From positions 1,736,001 through 1,800,000 of the forward strand of contig OZ014416.1 in the NCBI GenBank assembly GCA_963965975.1: 64,000 nucleotides of DNA, written 5' to 3'. The notes beneath the pieces are model-generated. The model worked only from the letters and a program-made list of their open reading frames with translations. It was not told the DNA's origin and did not search any database. Origin of the DNA: Xestospongia bergquistia (lineage: Eukaryota > Porifera > Demospongiae > Haplosclerida > Petrosiidae). Made by a program: the position numbers and the translations under genes. Shown here piece after piece: positions 1-12,880 of the stretch. Every line of letters starts with the position of its first letter. Position 1 is the stretch's first letter.

Positions 1-1811
1 TACAGATCTGTTGTTCTGGTTGGTTACTTACCAAACACGAGGGACACTCCCAATTTGTTGTAGGTGGAGCAAAAACAGCCAAAGGGATACTTTTAGAGTT
101 GGATGAAGTAGCAGAAGGTGTAGCTTTGGTCAAAGCTGTGGTTTGTGGTTTCTCTTTCAAAAGGTTTAGCCCTCCAGTGACTGGTAGTTTAAAACCAACA
201 AAAGGGGATGTGGTTGAAGGAAGAGGAAGTGTGGAGGACTCTGTCTTCAAACTAATTTCCTCTCCAACTGAAATAGTCACTTTGGATGTGTTGGAATTAG
301 TTGATTTTGTAGCATTACTGACTCCACCCACTACAGGTCGTTTGGTACCACATGCTACGCATTTAGTCTGACTTTCAGTATTGCTTATCCAGCATTCATC
401 ACAAGTCCAATTAGAAACAGGTGTTGTATTAATACTAGGACTTGCTGAGGCTAAAGTGGTACATGTAGGTGTACTGGTTGCCATGGTTTTGGTTAAGGAG
501 AGTTGCTTAGCAACAGAAGTAGCAGATGTCTCCATTTTGCTAACATCACTCATTACTGTTTGTTTTTTTGCTTCTTTACGTATGTTTTCAATTTGATATT
601 CTGGACGTTTTAGAGCATCTAATACACTGAGAGATTTAAGAGGAGGGGGAGGAGGAGGATATGATGTTGATGATGAGGTAGGAGGAGTTGAAGTGAGAGT
701 CGAAGTAGGAATGGAAGATGGTTTAGAGAGAGTAGACACTAGAATATAAAAATGCATTAAACATCATTGTGAGATTAAAATAGATGATAAATTCATAATT
801 GTTTCAAGGAAGAATTTACATGTAGATATTACAACAAATACATGTACAATATCTATTATATAAATATAACATTAATAACAAGATTATGTTCAATAATATA
901 ACCTACTTTGGCTGGTTGTAGTAGGTGTGGTTTCATCAACAATAACAGGTTTACTAAACTCGAATTGCTTGGTGCTAGTTGAAGTGGGTGTGGTCTGTGG
1001 ATATGACTTTGTTGTGAATATTGTAGGTGATTTAAATGAATACATTTGTGATTGAGAAGTAGAGAGAGGTGTGGCTACAATTGATGACGTAGTTGATACC
1101 TATTGTGAAATAGTCAATGGTAGATCAAATTCAAGTAAATATCACATTGTCTAAATGTTTATCTTACAAAATTTATTTACAAGTTTTCTATTTAAAACTG
1201 CAAGTCAACTTTACAAAATGTTCTCTAATTCTCAAATTCATTTAAAGACAGATTAAATGGATGTGCTTACATTTACAGCAGGTATACTGAAAGATGAGTT
1301 AGCCCCAGTCGTTTTGAGAACTGAATTGGGACTCAATAAGTTGCCAAAAGAAAATACAGGTAAAGCTCCTGACGTAGGGAGAGGGAGGGGAATAGGTGAT
1401 GGTAGTTCTAATGGGTTATTACTAGGGGCATTCTCCTTTTTATTTTTAGAGCTGTAATGAGAAGTATGTTTAGTAGATCGAATCTTTCCAGATTGACTGG
1501 AAAATGGGGAGGGGCTTTTAGCTAGTTTGGTTGCTGGTGGAGACATTGGAGTGGGTGAGGTCAAATCTACAGAGACGGTCCTTGTTTCTTTAGAAGGTTG
1601 GATTTCTGAAGGAACTTTTACAAAAGGTTGCTTAATGTGGGAGAGAGGTGCCTTTATGGGTGCTGTGAGAGGAGCAACAGGAGGAGGGGGAGACAATGGA
1701 GAAGAATGATGATGACGAGAACCCTCAGTTCGCTGTCTCTTAGCAGGCTAAAAAGATAAATTCCAAAGAAGTAAGCAATTGTTATAAGTAATGTTGAGAG
1801 CACAATCTCTT

Positions 1812-1843
<32 letters not shown>

Positions 1844-4800
1844 ATATATACCTAAGTCCTAATTACAGGGTTTTCCTCATTAAGGATCATTCAAAGTTGC
1901 AACTGAGCTGTCCTTTAAAGAGGCGTGTATACATGTCAAAATATGGCCATTGGCTCAGACAAGGCTGAAACATTGTGTATTGATCAACATAGTTTAGATA
2001 AATACTTTAGACATTTAGATGTGTCATCATTGCCCAGGCATACTACAGCATAAGTTGATAGGTAAGTCAATGACTATTTAACTTGTTCTTGAAAATTGTA
2101 TTTTCTTATTTACACAATTTTATATACTAAATGTAACTCACAGAGGCTACTCTTAATGGTAGTTTCCTTGCATCTTGTAATGGCGTGCTTAAAGATTGCA
2201 AAGTGTCTAATATCCTGCGAGCAGTTTCACTGGCAGCATCCTTAGAAAAATGGGCGGAGTCAGAAGGATGTGACTTGATGACATGTTTCACAGGAACAGT
2301 CTGTAAGGAAGAATTACATTAATTAATCAATTAATAATTGAATATCTTCTACGCTAACAGTTATAATCATAAGAGGTTTAAAGAATTGCCTTTTCTCTGA
2401 TAGAGTTCCACCTACAATTTTTAATGGTTCAATATTGGAATATTATTAAAACCAACTATCAAACAGACTATAGTTGGCAGTCAATAAGTACTACACAAAG
2501 CTCAAGATATCATTATACACAAACATCTATATAGCTAATAGTACAGGCTAGTATACACAGAGATTATGTAGTGCATTATATGTTAGTACAATAGATAATG
2601 GCTACAAGCATACATGTAAAACAATTCAAAATGGTCTTTTCACTCTTTCTCCATTCTAATGTAACACTCAATTGACTGATACACTCAATATAACTCTATA
2701 GATAATGACTAATCTTCACCTACTATCATTCAATATACATGAATGTCTTCACAAAAATGATTTATTTAGCCTGTGTATTATCTATTGGGATTATAGACCT
2801 CATTGGTTTAATGATAAAGAAGAAAGAGATTAGGCAGATGTCTCCTAATAGCGCCCTAATAGTTCATGTACTAAATACAGAGTAATGTCTCACTTTTGAA
2901 GAGCTGCTATCTGTTCGAGTTCTCTTGCGAAAAGAGGCAGCTTTTTGGCCTGAAGATGCTCCACCAAAGGCAGTCCGTCCAGTATAAAATGGAGAATTAA
3001 AGGGAGAACGAGATAATGATAGATTAGTGAGTGTTTGGGTTGGAGTTTTGAAAGCAGCAACAGAGAATGATGGACGTGTTGAAGGAAGAACTGTAGGAGT
3101 CTAAAGTAGAAAGGAACAATTATACTAAGATATATATTTAAAATAGGAGGGAAAATATATCACAAACTTAAGTGTAATTGTGAGATAGAGAGAAATGGTT
3201 TACAGTTTGCACCATTCAAAAGGCCTAGATTAATAGTTAATTAAACTAGACTAAGAAGAAACACCAACTGCAACATGATTCACGAAAACTTTGCAACTAT
3301 GATGCCACACTCAAGTTTAGTTGATGACATAGGTCATTATTGAAATTCCATTACACCACAGTCATTTTCAATGTGAAAAAGTATAGTATGTAACAGGTAC
3401 ATTTATTTACTGTAAACAGCTAATGTAATATCTTTCAATAGTTACACCATTCAAGTAGCACACTAGGACACACACAATATTGTAATAGTATGGTATAGTA
3501 CTGATATAGTAGTACATGTATTAATAATTAATGTCAAAATTATAGTAAATGTATCATTATAGGTAATCTTTATAGCACTTATCCGGTATATGTAAATTTA
3601 AAATTGGCAGTGACTGTATCTGTAATAGTATTTTTTCAGCCCTTAAAAGGTTAAAGAGCTGCCACTACATCTACAACTGTATACTAAATGTCCTTATTAT
3701 ATTCCATAGGTAATGCAGCTGATAATCTTACTGACTTTATCAACAGTTGTAACAGGTGAAGCTGAGGATGGCAAAGAAGAGGGGTGGAGTCTCTCCAGGG
3801 GGGAGACTTGAGGTGTTGAGGTGAGTAACCTCTGAGGACTTGAGGACAAATTTAACTTTGGTGAGTTAGAAGACACTTGAGGTTTTTTCACAGGACGAAG
3901 AGTGACCTTTTGAGAGTAACGAAGAAGAGGGCCAGACTCAGTGGCAGGAATTAAACCATTACGAGAAATGTATGTAGGATTAGACTCTGTTATTGGCACT
4001 GGAGAGTGAGCAATAGCACTCTCTTTGATATCCATATCTTCATCATCCTATAAAACAGTAATACATTAATATGTTGGAAACACTCTCTAAAGGAACACAC
4101 TGCATTTAGAGATATTTTTAGCAAAAAAACTAACTTATCCAATGGACTCTTCACTTTGTATTGTAACATACTTTGCTAAATTATATCCTAATTGTATTGG
4201 AAGGATTCTGACTTAAGAAAAAATCCTAACATCCCACCCACTCAGTAACAAGGATATGTAGTGGTTACTTACAGTTGATATTTCTTCTTCTCCTGCTAAA
4301 AAGGGAACTGACTCTCCTCTCGTAATTACAATCTCGTGATCCTGTTCCTCTTCCAATGAGTGTTGTAGCTGAGGTACAGGCTCCTTGATAGAGCGTGTTC
4401 GACCATGTTGATCTAAATGATCCCCTCGTATTGGATGGGGTGTACCAGGCCAGTGTATAATAGAGGGGGGATGGTCATTCGATGCATCTACATTATTTTC
4501 TTCCATTTTTTGACTTGTCCATTTGGAAGGCGTTAGCCAGTCTTTGACTGTCTGGACAAAACTCTAGTAGAAAGAACAGATGGAAATGAAATGAATACAC
4601 AATCAATGCTATAAAGCTACATGTAGCTACTAAAAAGCAAGAGTAAATATAGTCAGAGAAACAAGCAAACCAAGTAAAAAAATATACAACAACTATTACT
4701 GGCAGACTGACAAACTTATCAAAACTTTTAATTCTTAGCTTTTAAAAAGTAATGAATTCACATATTACATGTAGCTTTTATTAACAAATAACAAACCAGA

Positions 4801-5064
4801 ACTTAGTAACAGGTCACAGCTAACTACTGTGATAAGGGCTCTAGTGCTATAGTTACTACTAAATTGTGAAACAACAAATGAATACCTTTACTAGAATACT
4901 ATCACTATCATTAATTCTGAGGCTAACATAAAGCTTACTACAATTGAGTTATGTTTTTTCCGTTATGTATTTGTGTACAATACCTTGGATTTAGGTCTGA
5001 TATATGGCGTACTAGGACGTTGAAACTTTCTTTGACTAGCTGCTTTTAACTTCTGACTAGCCAT
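1..5064 (-). CDS. NUP153: Nup153-like nucleoporin, 3' end beyond the window
   Basis: Nuclear-basket nucleoporin. Deduced exons (minus): 5064-4984, 4563-4273, 4047-3736, 3100-2894, 2300-2142, 1747-1271, 1099-907, 738-1, about 819 codons; the frame is continuous across all junctions. The first ATG before a basic segment was chosen as start. Family matches in order: an amphipathic VQTVKDWLTPSKW segment (exon 2); a GGRTAFGG-like segment in exon 4 written TGRTAFGGASSG; ETARRILDTLQSLSTPLQDA (exon 5), close to the vertebrate ARRIL motif; FSFGN and FEFSKPV FG-type motifs; LKSLSVLDALKRPEY; and a RanBP2-type zinc finger with W-x-C-x2-C and C-x2-C near 430-350. A second finger (WECPSC) starts at about 45 and is cut by the edge. 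The domain order is that of Nup153, which binds Ran and nucleoporins through these fingers. The FG-rich C-terminus should lie to the left. Confidence 0.88.
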
Positions 5065-5296
5065 GTTCTTGAAGAGCACACGAACGTGTTTAAAAGAGAA
5101 AATAAAAGCTTCTTTCTTATCACCTTTGATTCCGAGTGTTTGAGGTCTGTTTATCGTGTCGAAAGTAAAAGAGGAAGGAACCAACTTCTTCCTGACAGCA
5201 ACGCGGATTTCTCAATTACACGCCATGTGCTTGAAATTCAAGACCGCCAATTTACTCGTTATACGAATAATTAAAACATTACGGTATTAGCAAATT

Positions 5297-5302
5297 TTTA
5301 TT
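5297..5302 (-). terminator. Poly(A) signal of GBE1
   Basis: AATAAA on the minus strand, about 40 nt past the GBE1 stop. The 277 bp between the Nup153 start and the GBE1 stop (5065-5341) must therefore hold both the GBE1 3' end and the Nup153 promoter. I see no clear promoter motif in it. Confidence 0.55.
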
Positions 5303-5341
5303 TTTTAATAAAGCACACAAAATTTCAAAATATTACTGATA

Positions 5342-7672
5342 TTAAGTTTCAATTTTGCATAATACTATAGCAACTCTACTTGGAATATAAACATATAAAG
5401 AATGAGGTCGACCATCAAAGTCACCTTCATTAGTAAAAAAATTAATACTTTCATCAATACGATCATGTCCATCATACATTTTCCTGTCTGTATTCAAAGC
5501 TATCTTGTATGGTCCTGGAAGAAGCACACCCACACGATAATCAGCAAAGCTTTGTGTAGGATGAAAATTGAAAATAAAAACTAGACCATGTCCTCGTTCA
5601 AACACCAAAACTTTATCACCGTCATGTTTTCTGCTGACGTATGAAGCACGACTTGAGAGAAAAGGATGTGCAGCTTCTAAATGTTGCATATCTCGATCAA
5701 AATCTCGTAAATACTGATAACGAAGTAGTCGATCATCAACAAGATTAAATTGACGTCTGGCGTATTTATAACTAAACCCATTTCCCTAAGAGGAAAGAAA
5801 ATACTTGTAGATCTGTTCATCTTAATGTCCTCCATCCTATAAATCTATTGTCTATGCATCCATTCATATATCCATGCATCCATTCATACATCCATGCCAT
5901 CCATTCATGTATTCATACTTACATCCATGTATACCTCTCTCCATCCATCCACCATCCATTCATTCATCCATCAGTTTCTCTGTCCATACATATATCGTCC
6001 ATTCCATCTATCAATTAATTCTTTCATCCATTCTATTTTTGTCCATTACCTCTCGTGGAAAATCCAACCATTCAGGATGTCCAAATTCATTGCCAATAAA
6101 CGTGAGATAAGCCTCTCCACCTAACCCCATAGTGACCAAACGAATCATCTTATGAAGAGCCATTCCCCTATCAATAACAAGTGTACGAGGAGAAACAGTA
6201 CTCATGTTCCAATACAACTCGGCATCCATTAACCACATAGCTAATGTCTTGTCACCAACAAGAGCTTGATCGTGACTCTCAGCGTAAGCCACACACTTTT
6301 CGTGATATCGTCGATTTGTCAGTGTCCACCAAATAGTACTCATTCCCCAATCATCATCCTTTTCCTCTTTAAGCAATTTGATCCACATGTCAGGAATAGC
6401 CATAGCGAGACGATAATCAAATCCAATTCCACCTTCTTCAACAGGACGACATAGAGAGGGCATACCAGAAACATCTTCAGCGATAGTTATAATAAAAGGA
6501 TAATTATCATGTAGCATACTGTTAGCTAACATGAGGTACACAACAGCATCAACATCAACGGAAACATTGAAATACTCCTTGTAGTCACCGGAAAATCCAG
6601 TTCCTATCCCATGATGGTGATATAACATTGATGTCACTCCGTCAAAACGAAACCCATCAAATTGGTATTCATCAATGTACCAGCGTAGATTAGACAAGAG
6701 AAAACGTAGAACCTCCCATGATGTGTAGTTAAATATCTTGCTATCCCAGAGAGTGTGGTCACCTCTTGGTCCATCATGAAAATAACAGTGATCTGTCCCG
6801 TCAAACTGGTTTAATCCATCTTCCACATTTCTAGCAGCATGGCTATGTACAATATCTAATATCACAACTAAACCAAGTCCATGAGCTTTGTCGACTAAGT
6901 ACTTCAAATCGTCTGGGTTGCCATAGCGACTGGAAGCCGCAAAGAAGCAAGACACATGATATCCAAAGCTGCCATAATAAGCGTGTTCCATCACAGCCAT
7001 CAGTTCTACACAAGTATATCCCAAGTCAGCAATCCTAGGAAGAATATTGTCAGCAAAGTAGCAGTAACTAGCCACTTTAGGCTCAGGTGAAGATATACCT
7101 ACATGAGCTTCATATATCCTCAGACTTTGAGGCTTAGCAGGATGGCCATGTTGCCATTGGTATGGAGTGGGTGGAGCCCAATGATGTGGTTTGTACTCCA
7201 ATGTGTTCTCATTCTGAACTGTATATTTAGTCCATGGAGAATGACGCCAGAGTGTACGACCATCCTTGGTTTGTATAACTACCTTTACACTGGTATTGTG
7301 AGGAATTATAGGGGCTCCTCCATTAGATGGAAGTTTCAAGGAAAACTTTCCATGCTTCTCCTGTTTACATACATGAGACGATGGATCCCAGTTGTTGAAA
7401 TCACCAGCCAAAGAGACAGATTTTCCATTGGGTACCCATTCAAAATACTCTATGTCTCCATTAGGCAGTTGTCTTAAGCCATAGTTCTGATAACCCAACC
7501 CAAACTGACTAAGACTGCCTTCGTTCTTTTCAATATTATTGCGAAAGCTGGCGTATTTATGCCAGCGAAGGAGGAGATCACTTTCAAATGATTGGAGGTA
7601 TGGATCATCTTTAAAGAGTTTATCTAGGTATGGTGGACGTGACTCATTAAGAAGAGTTTTATTTGTAGCCAT
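5342..7672 (-). CDS. GBE1: 1,4-alpha-glucan (glycogen) branching enzyme
   Basis: Cytosolic GH13 enzyme that makes alpha-1,6 branches in glycogen. Two coding exons, 7672-6050 (1623 bp) and 5785-5342, joined in phase 0 by a 264 bp intron; 688 residues, close to the 702 of the human enzyme. The ATG follows a splice acceptor by a few bases, so the 5' UTR is spliced. An N-terminal CBM48-type domain contains [10 protein letters not shown]. The GH13 barrel shows the nucleophile in [11 protein letters not shown], the acid/base Glu in AEDVSGMP and the transition-state Asp in [21 protein letters not shown] ends the large exon. The second exon begins with the conserved [15 protein letters not shown] and ends in the C-terminal beta domain (IPSRVAIVL). 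All expected catalytic residues are present, so the enzyme should be active. Confidence 0.96.
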
Positions 7673-8060
7673 GACAACCTGGAGGATCAGAGAATAAGAT
7701 AATCATTTTAAATAACACCATGTAATGTAGATTGAAAGCTTAACTATGGGCTACATGCACATCTAGACACTACACTGCATTGCTTCTTTGAACTTCAGCT
7801 CACAGTATTGTCAGTGAACAAGTCTAACATACTGTGGTAACAATGACAACCTCGACATAACACATTTAGATAAGGAGAGGGCAAACTTAGACTGCAATGT
7901 ACAGAGTGAAGTGTTGTCTATTAAATTTGCATGCAAAGCCTGACAACACACTTCTGGTTGTGTGTATAATAAATGACTGGAAATTGTTGCAAACTTACTT
8001 GCAGTTCTTTACTGATTGAGATCAGTGGAGAGATAGAGACGAAACAAAAGAAGTCACAGC
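7673..8060 (-). other. Spliced 5' UTR of GBE1
   Basis: A CAG acceptor sits directly before the GBE1 ATG and a GTAAGT donor lies at 7998-7993 on the minus strand. This suggests a non-coding first exon from about 8060 to 7999 and a 5' UTR intron of about 310 bp. No ORF or repeat is evident inside. Confidence 0.5.
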
Positions 8061-8259
8061 GAATTGCTTTTTCAGAACAGTCCCTTGACGTGTCTACTTG
8101 AAATAACCACGAGATAAAAGATATACCAACTTTGGTCGTCTACAACACGTGAGTTGCAGGCTATTATCGTTACGGCAGTCATTTAGGGGTTAAAATTTTA
8201 TCACATGACATTTTGTGCTGTCTATAGCTTGTGAGTTCTTTTCTTGTCTACAGTGAATT
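8061..8259. promoter_or_regulatory. Divergent promoter between GBE1 and syntaxin
   Basis: The presumed GBE1 5' UTR exon and the syntaxin ATG are divergent and only about 200 bp apart, so a shared bidirectional promoter is likely. No TATA box or unambiguous factor site was found; this rests on geometry alone. Confidence 0.5.
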
Positions 8260-10534
8260 ATGGCTAATCCCTTTGATGATTTTGGTCCAGCAAGGAGCTA
8301 TGGCAGTGTAGCAGGACCAGCTACAGGATTTCAACCAGCTTCAGACAGAGGTGAGTTTAATGAATGACCTCTTTCAAATGTAATCTTTTATTCATAATTT
8401 ATTATAATATATATATATGTGTGTGTGTGTGTGTATATGTTCCACTGTGTCTTGTGTCTTGTAGATGCTGACTTTGTACGTATGCAGCAGAGAATTGCTG
8501 ATGCATGTCGAGAGATTAGCACACAAAGTAAGTGTATATATCATTGTTGTTTGACATCTTTATATCTCCCTTTTTTTCTTTCTCCTTCTAGCTAGTGAAC
8601 TGAAGTCTCTCTCTAAAAGGATAGGTACAAGAAATGATGATGTTGAGTTGAGAGTCAGAATGTAAGTCAACAGAAATGTCTTTTTAAAACAGACCATTAT
8701 TCATAACTTGTTGCCCATAAAGCAATTAGCTCTTTCCTATAACAATTTCCTACTATCATTTCCATGTAGCTAGAGTGCCTCAAATAGAATTGTTTTATTT
8801 AATCTTGTATCTTTAACAACTACTATCAAATTAAATTTTTACAAAATTTATTGTCCCAAATTATCAGTATTTCTTTATTAAAACAATAAAGAGCCAACCT
8901 GTCTTGATTGTGTAGTAAGTACTTATACCAAAAGAATAATACAGTTTTTATACATTATACTCCACTGGCTATGTTTATTTAAACAGTTAGCTGGACCATA
9001 GTGATTTAAGTTAGATGATATTATTTCAGGTACCTATACTAGTCATCACAAGACATTACAATTGAGAGAATGAAACAACTGCTAGTGTTAAATGTATGTA
9101 CCTTTGAGGTGGTTGGTTACAGGGAATACTAATCTATAAAACCTCAATTGACAAAGTTGACTGAGATGTAGTTTCTATTGATTTCTATTGATTTCTATTG
9201 ATTTCTATTGATTTCTATTGATTTCTAAGTATTGCCATAATATTGTATTATAACATTTCTTTGACCAGTCACATTATAATAGTGTATACCTATGCCTCCT
9301 AAAATAACACTTTTTAAGGGGCATAATAGGTGAATTCATAGTTTCTCAGTCCATCCCTTCTTTTCTTAAAAAAACCCAGCTATTTTCTTCTCTTTAAATA
9401 GTTGACAATAGTTATCATTAATAAAGTCTATAACATGACCCTAAGTAATTAGTATACATGTAAATTTATTTCTATATTCATGACATTAATCATATTAGTT
9501 AGTGGAACATCTTACCACTCCTCAGTAAAGGAGGTTGTGTTGTATGAGAAACTCACTTTATCCTATTCACAATTTTCATTGTGTTTTTATTTTAAATTGT
9601 TTAGTCATGAAGTAAGGAAATCTGCATTTGATCTAGTAGAGTCTACAACTGAACTGTTTAATGTTTTAATTGCTAAATATGGAAATACTTCTGATGTAAG
9701 TTAGAGAAGTGTGTCTGTGGGTGTGGTATTAGCCTTTAATCTTTGATAGAGAGGTCAAGCTATTGCTATCGAATCCCTTCGTAAGAACTTTGGTAAAGCT
9801 GCAAATGATTTCTCACAAGTTTATGAGGTACGCTAAGAACAAAAAATTAATGCAAGATAAAAAATGAACTAAATAAATTATATCTAATTATAATTAAAAT
9901 GTTTATTTATTATTTATTACTTTCGTTTTTAGACTGTTGTTAATCGATTGCAAGAAAATCCAAGACCTCGAGTCACAGACAGTTTTGTGGTAAGTCTTAC
10001 TATAATAATACTTATTTTTATTATCATACTAGTCTACTAATCATGATGATGATAGCGCTGCATTGTTAGAAACAGCTCAACAAGTACAGAGACAAAATCA
10101 GCTTCATGTCTCATATACTGAAGAAAGAGCACAGATTATGGAAGGATTAGCTGTAAGGAATGGATAGTTAGATGCATGCTGATAAATGGATGGATGGACA
10201 GGTAGACAGAGAGATGGACAGAAAGACAGATAGACAGAGAGAGAGATGGACAGAGAGAGAGAGAGAGAGATGAACAGACAGACATGGATACTCTTTGTTA
10301 ATCCTCAAGAATGATATGGTACAACTTCATGAAATTATGAACAGCATACAAGTTATGGTTGTAGAACAAGGCGAAAACATTGGTAAGTCAATCCCAGAAG
10401 CTGCTATGTTGCTGACATACTTATACAGGTAATATTGAAACACATGTAGAAAAGGCAGCAGGAGAAGTTGAGAGGGGCAGGTCACAATTAGGAGCAGCTG
10501 TTCGTTATAAAGTAAGTGAATTATTGTACATTTC

Positions 10535-10579
<45 letters not shown>

Positions 10580-10713
10580 CCTCCCTCTCTCTCCAGAGAT
10601 GTAATCGCAAACTCACAGTAGCCATTGTTGTGATAGTATCAGCTATTTTGTTGATAATTGTAATTGTTTTGCTCATTTTCATTTGTGGAGTAGGAAAAGT
10701 GTGTCATAAATAG
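8260..10713 (+). CDS. STX7/STX12: Endosomal Qa-SNARE, syntaxin 7/12-like
   Basis: Ten exons: 8260-8350, 8465-8527, 8592-8661, 9605-9695, 9750-9827, 9933-9989, 10033-10152, 10310-10382, 10429-10511, 10597-10713; 280 residues with all phases consistent. An N-terminal Habc-type helical region (MQQRIADACREI onward) precedes a Qa-SNARE motif with the zero-layer glutamine in VVEQGENIG and the following IETHVEKAAGEVERG heptads. A C-terminal hydrophobic anchor (IVVIVSAILLIIVIVLLIF) precedes a short basic tail. Length and pattern match syntaxin 7/12, which drive endosome and lysosome fusion; assignment within that subfamily is less certain. The acceptor of exon 10 lies in a long CT run. The gene is head to head with GBE1 and ends 220 bp before NME6. 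Confidence 0.9.
9172..9227. repeat. 10-bp minisatellite in syntaxin intron 3
   Basis: Five tandem copies of TTTCTATTGA in the largest syntaxin intron (8662-9604). The rest of that intron shows no coding signal. Confidence 0.9.
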
Positions 10714-10723
10714 AGTTGTCATA

Positions 10724-10729
10724 AATAAA
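10724..10729 (+). terminator. Poly(A) signal of syntaxin
   Basis: AATAAA 11 nt after the syntaxin stop, in a short repeat of CATAAATA. Only about 200 bp separate it from the NME6 start. Confidence 0.6.
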
Positions 10730-10933
10730 TAGAGTTGTCATTAACACATGTACATTATCATTGTGATTGTGACATAAACTATACCAAATAATATTACTGT
10801 TTTAATACATGCATACACATATTTGTGTCTTTTTCTATCACTATTATTATCTTAATTAATTTTATTGTTCAATAACTAATTAATTAACGAAGCAATCATT
10901 GATAACGAGATTCATAGTTATTTACACTCTCCA

Positions 10934-12677
10934 ATGAAGCAGTTACCTCGCCAACTACAGCTCACACTAGCTATATTGAAACCAGACTTGACAGCCAGAC
11001 CAGCGAGTGCTAAGGTAAATCCAGAATGATATGAGAACAAAATAACACGAGTTTAAGGACAAGTGTCGTCAACCCAGAACATATGATGTTTATTTCCTTT
11101 ATTAAAATGATTGCTCAATAGATGGTGTTGTTACGTAGATTATCAGTATCGTATCTCACAGACTAAAATTAATTATTATCAAATGATATTGTATATATTG
11201 CTAAAATTTGAGTACAACCTAGTTTGTTGTCAAAGTATCATGTATCTTGAGTCAAAGATGGTTAGAACAACAATATAGTGTGATTAATGATCCAAGTTCC
11301 TAATGACAAAGAGAAGATTCCAACGATACACAATGTTATAATTTCGATATGTGAGGTGTTATTTCATACTTAATTTATTATCTACATCTGTGACTAATAT
11401 AGTTTATAGTTTATAATATGTACAATATCCATGAGCTCTTGGTAAATGTTATAACGTTTACCACTTTAATATAACAATAGTTGATGATAAATAAAATGAC
11501 CTTAGTATTGTACATGTTATTTATGAGTATATAAAGTAATAGATTTTAAAATTCACACTTTCTTAATTAAGTTGTAGCTTCCAGATCAAGTTGCTCCTAG
11601 CCATATCTATTAAATGTGTGACAATTCTCTCTCTGTTCATAGGCAGTACAACAGCTGATACTTCAAGAAGGTTTCTACATTGTGAGGTCAAAGGTCATCA
11701 CATGGAGTTTACAAGAAGCAGAAACTTTTTATAGTGAACACAGAGGTGAACAAAGTGGGTGTGGCATTAATAATTATTTCTTACACCCTCAGATCGTTTT
11801 TTCTTTACACGATTGACTACATTTATGAGCAGTGGACCAATTAATCCTTTAATATTAGCTGGTGATGAGGTCATACAAAAATGGCGGACATTAATGGGAC
11901 CAACAAAGACATACAAGTATGTCTACGTACATATACATGTACTTGTAAATATATGTGTACATGTACATGTATGTATATATACATGTACATGTGCTTGTAA
12001 AAGTACATGTACATTTATAAATCCAATAATTTATCTAAACTGTGTTTTATATGCTTCCTGTATGGTCTACTATTTACTATGTTAATATTTGTATGGGATA
12101 AAAGATTACATTTAGGTTAAATCATAGACATTGCTCTAAAAATTACTACAATTAATATTCAATAGATCTAAATATTTTTAGAATCACTACATTTAGCAAA
12201 GGCAAGTACTATACATAGGTAGTTTCAGTGAAATACAAAAGATTAATGAAAAGGACAACAATATATACCACAAAGTGTTAATATTATCATTAGATATGTT
12301 ATATATGCAACATTGAATAAATATCATATCAATCTACTCCTACATTACTAACTATATGTATAACTTAATTGTCCATATCACAAATGTTACCTTTGTTGTG
12401 TATACCAAACATGATAAGATAATACAATTATTTGATGTCTTTATCTGACAGAGCTAAACTCCATGCAACAACCACTATTAGGGGAATATATGGACTTACT
12501 GACACAAGGAATAGCGTACATGGTTCAGATAATTGGGACAATGTTTTAAAAGAAATCAACTGTATTTATCCAGACTTTAATTATTCTGATTGGTTACAAA
12601 ATGAAGAGATATATTTTCAACAAGGACAAGTACAATATGATACTAATCTAAGAATACATAGACCGTTAATATCATAA
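10934..12677 (+). CDS. NME6: Nucleoside diphosphate kinase 6
   Basis: Four exons: 10934-11014, 11643-11745, 11793-11916, 12452-12677; 177 residues, against 186 in human NME6. It opens with LQLTLAILKPDLTARP, the NDPK beta-1 strand with conserved KPD. Exon 3 holds TRLTTFMSSGPINPLILAG and WRTLMGPTKTY. Exon 4 holds IRGIYGLTDTRNSVHGSD with the catalytic phospho-histidine in NSVHGSD. The insertion and C-terminal extension after HGSD (NWDNVLKEINCIYPDF) are typical of the group II enzyme NME6 rather than NME1/2. Role: gamma-phosphate transfer between NTPs and NDPs; NME6 of other animals is linked to mitochondria. No clear targeting peptide is visible in this start. Confidence 0.93.
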
Positions 12678-12726
12678 AAATTATATAATTTATTCAGTGC
12701 AGCTGGTTCTTTTTCTACATTTTAAA

Positions 12727-12732
12727 AATAAA
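12727..12732 (+). terminator. Poly(A) signal of NME6
   Basis: AATAAA 50 nt after the NME6 stop. Confidence 0.6.
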
Positions 12733-12761
12733 TATTTCATTAATAGAATTATTGTTTTAAT

Positions 12762-12767
12762 TTTATT
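12762..12767 (-). terminator. Poly(A) signal of TRNAU1AP
   Basis: AATAAA on the minus strand, 114 nt past the TRNAU1AP stop. With the NME6 signal 30 bp away, the two convergent transcripts probably overlap at their 3' ends. Confidence 0.5.
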
Positions 12768-12880
12768 ATCTTATGAATTAGTTATTATATTATTACATGA
12801 TTTTAAATTGATGTGTTTAATTATCTTCCATCAATAGTCATAATTATCTCATCAATTTAATTATTGTATGCTTAGATGTG

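Noticed and set aside
99..596. Plus-strand open frames at the left end
   Set aside because: Antisense to the Nup153 zinc-finger exon, which has clear motifs on the minus strand.
6266..7477. Plus-strand open frames opposite GBE1
   Set aside because: They are shadows of a highly conserved minus-strand coding exon.
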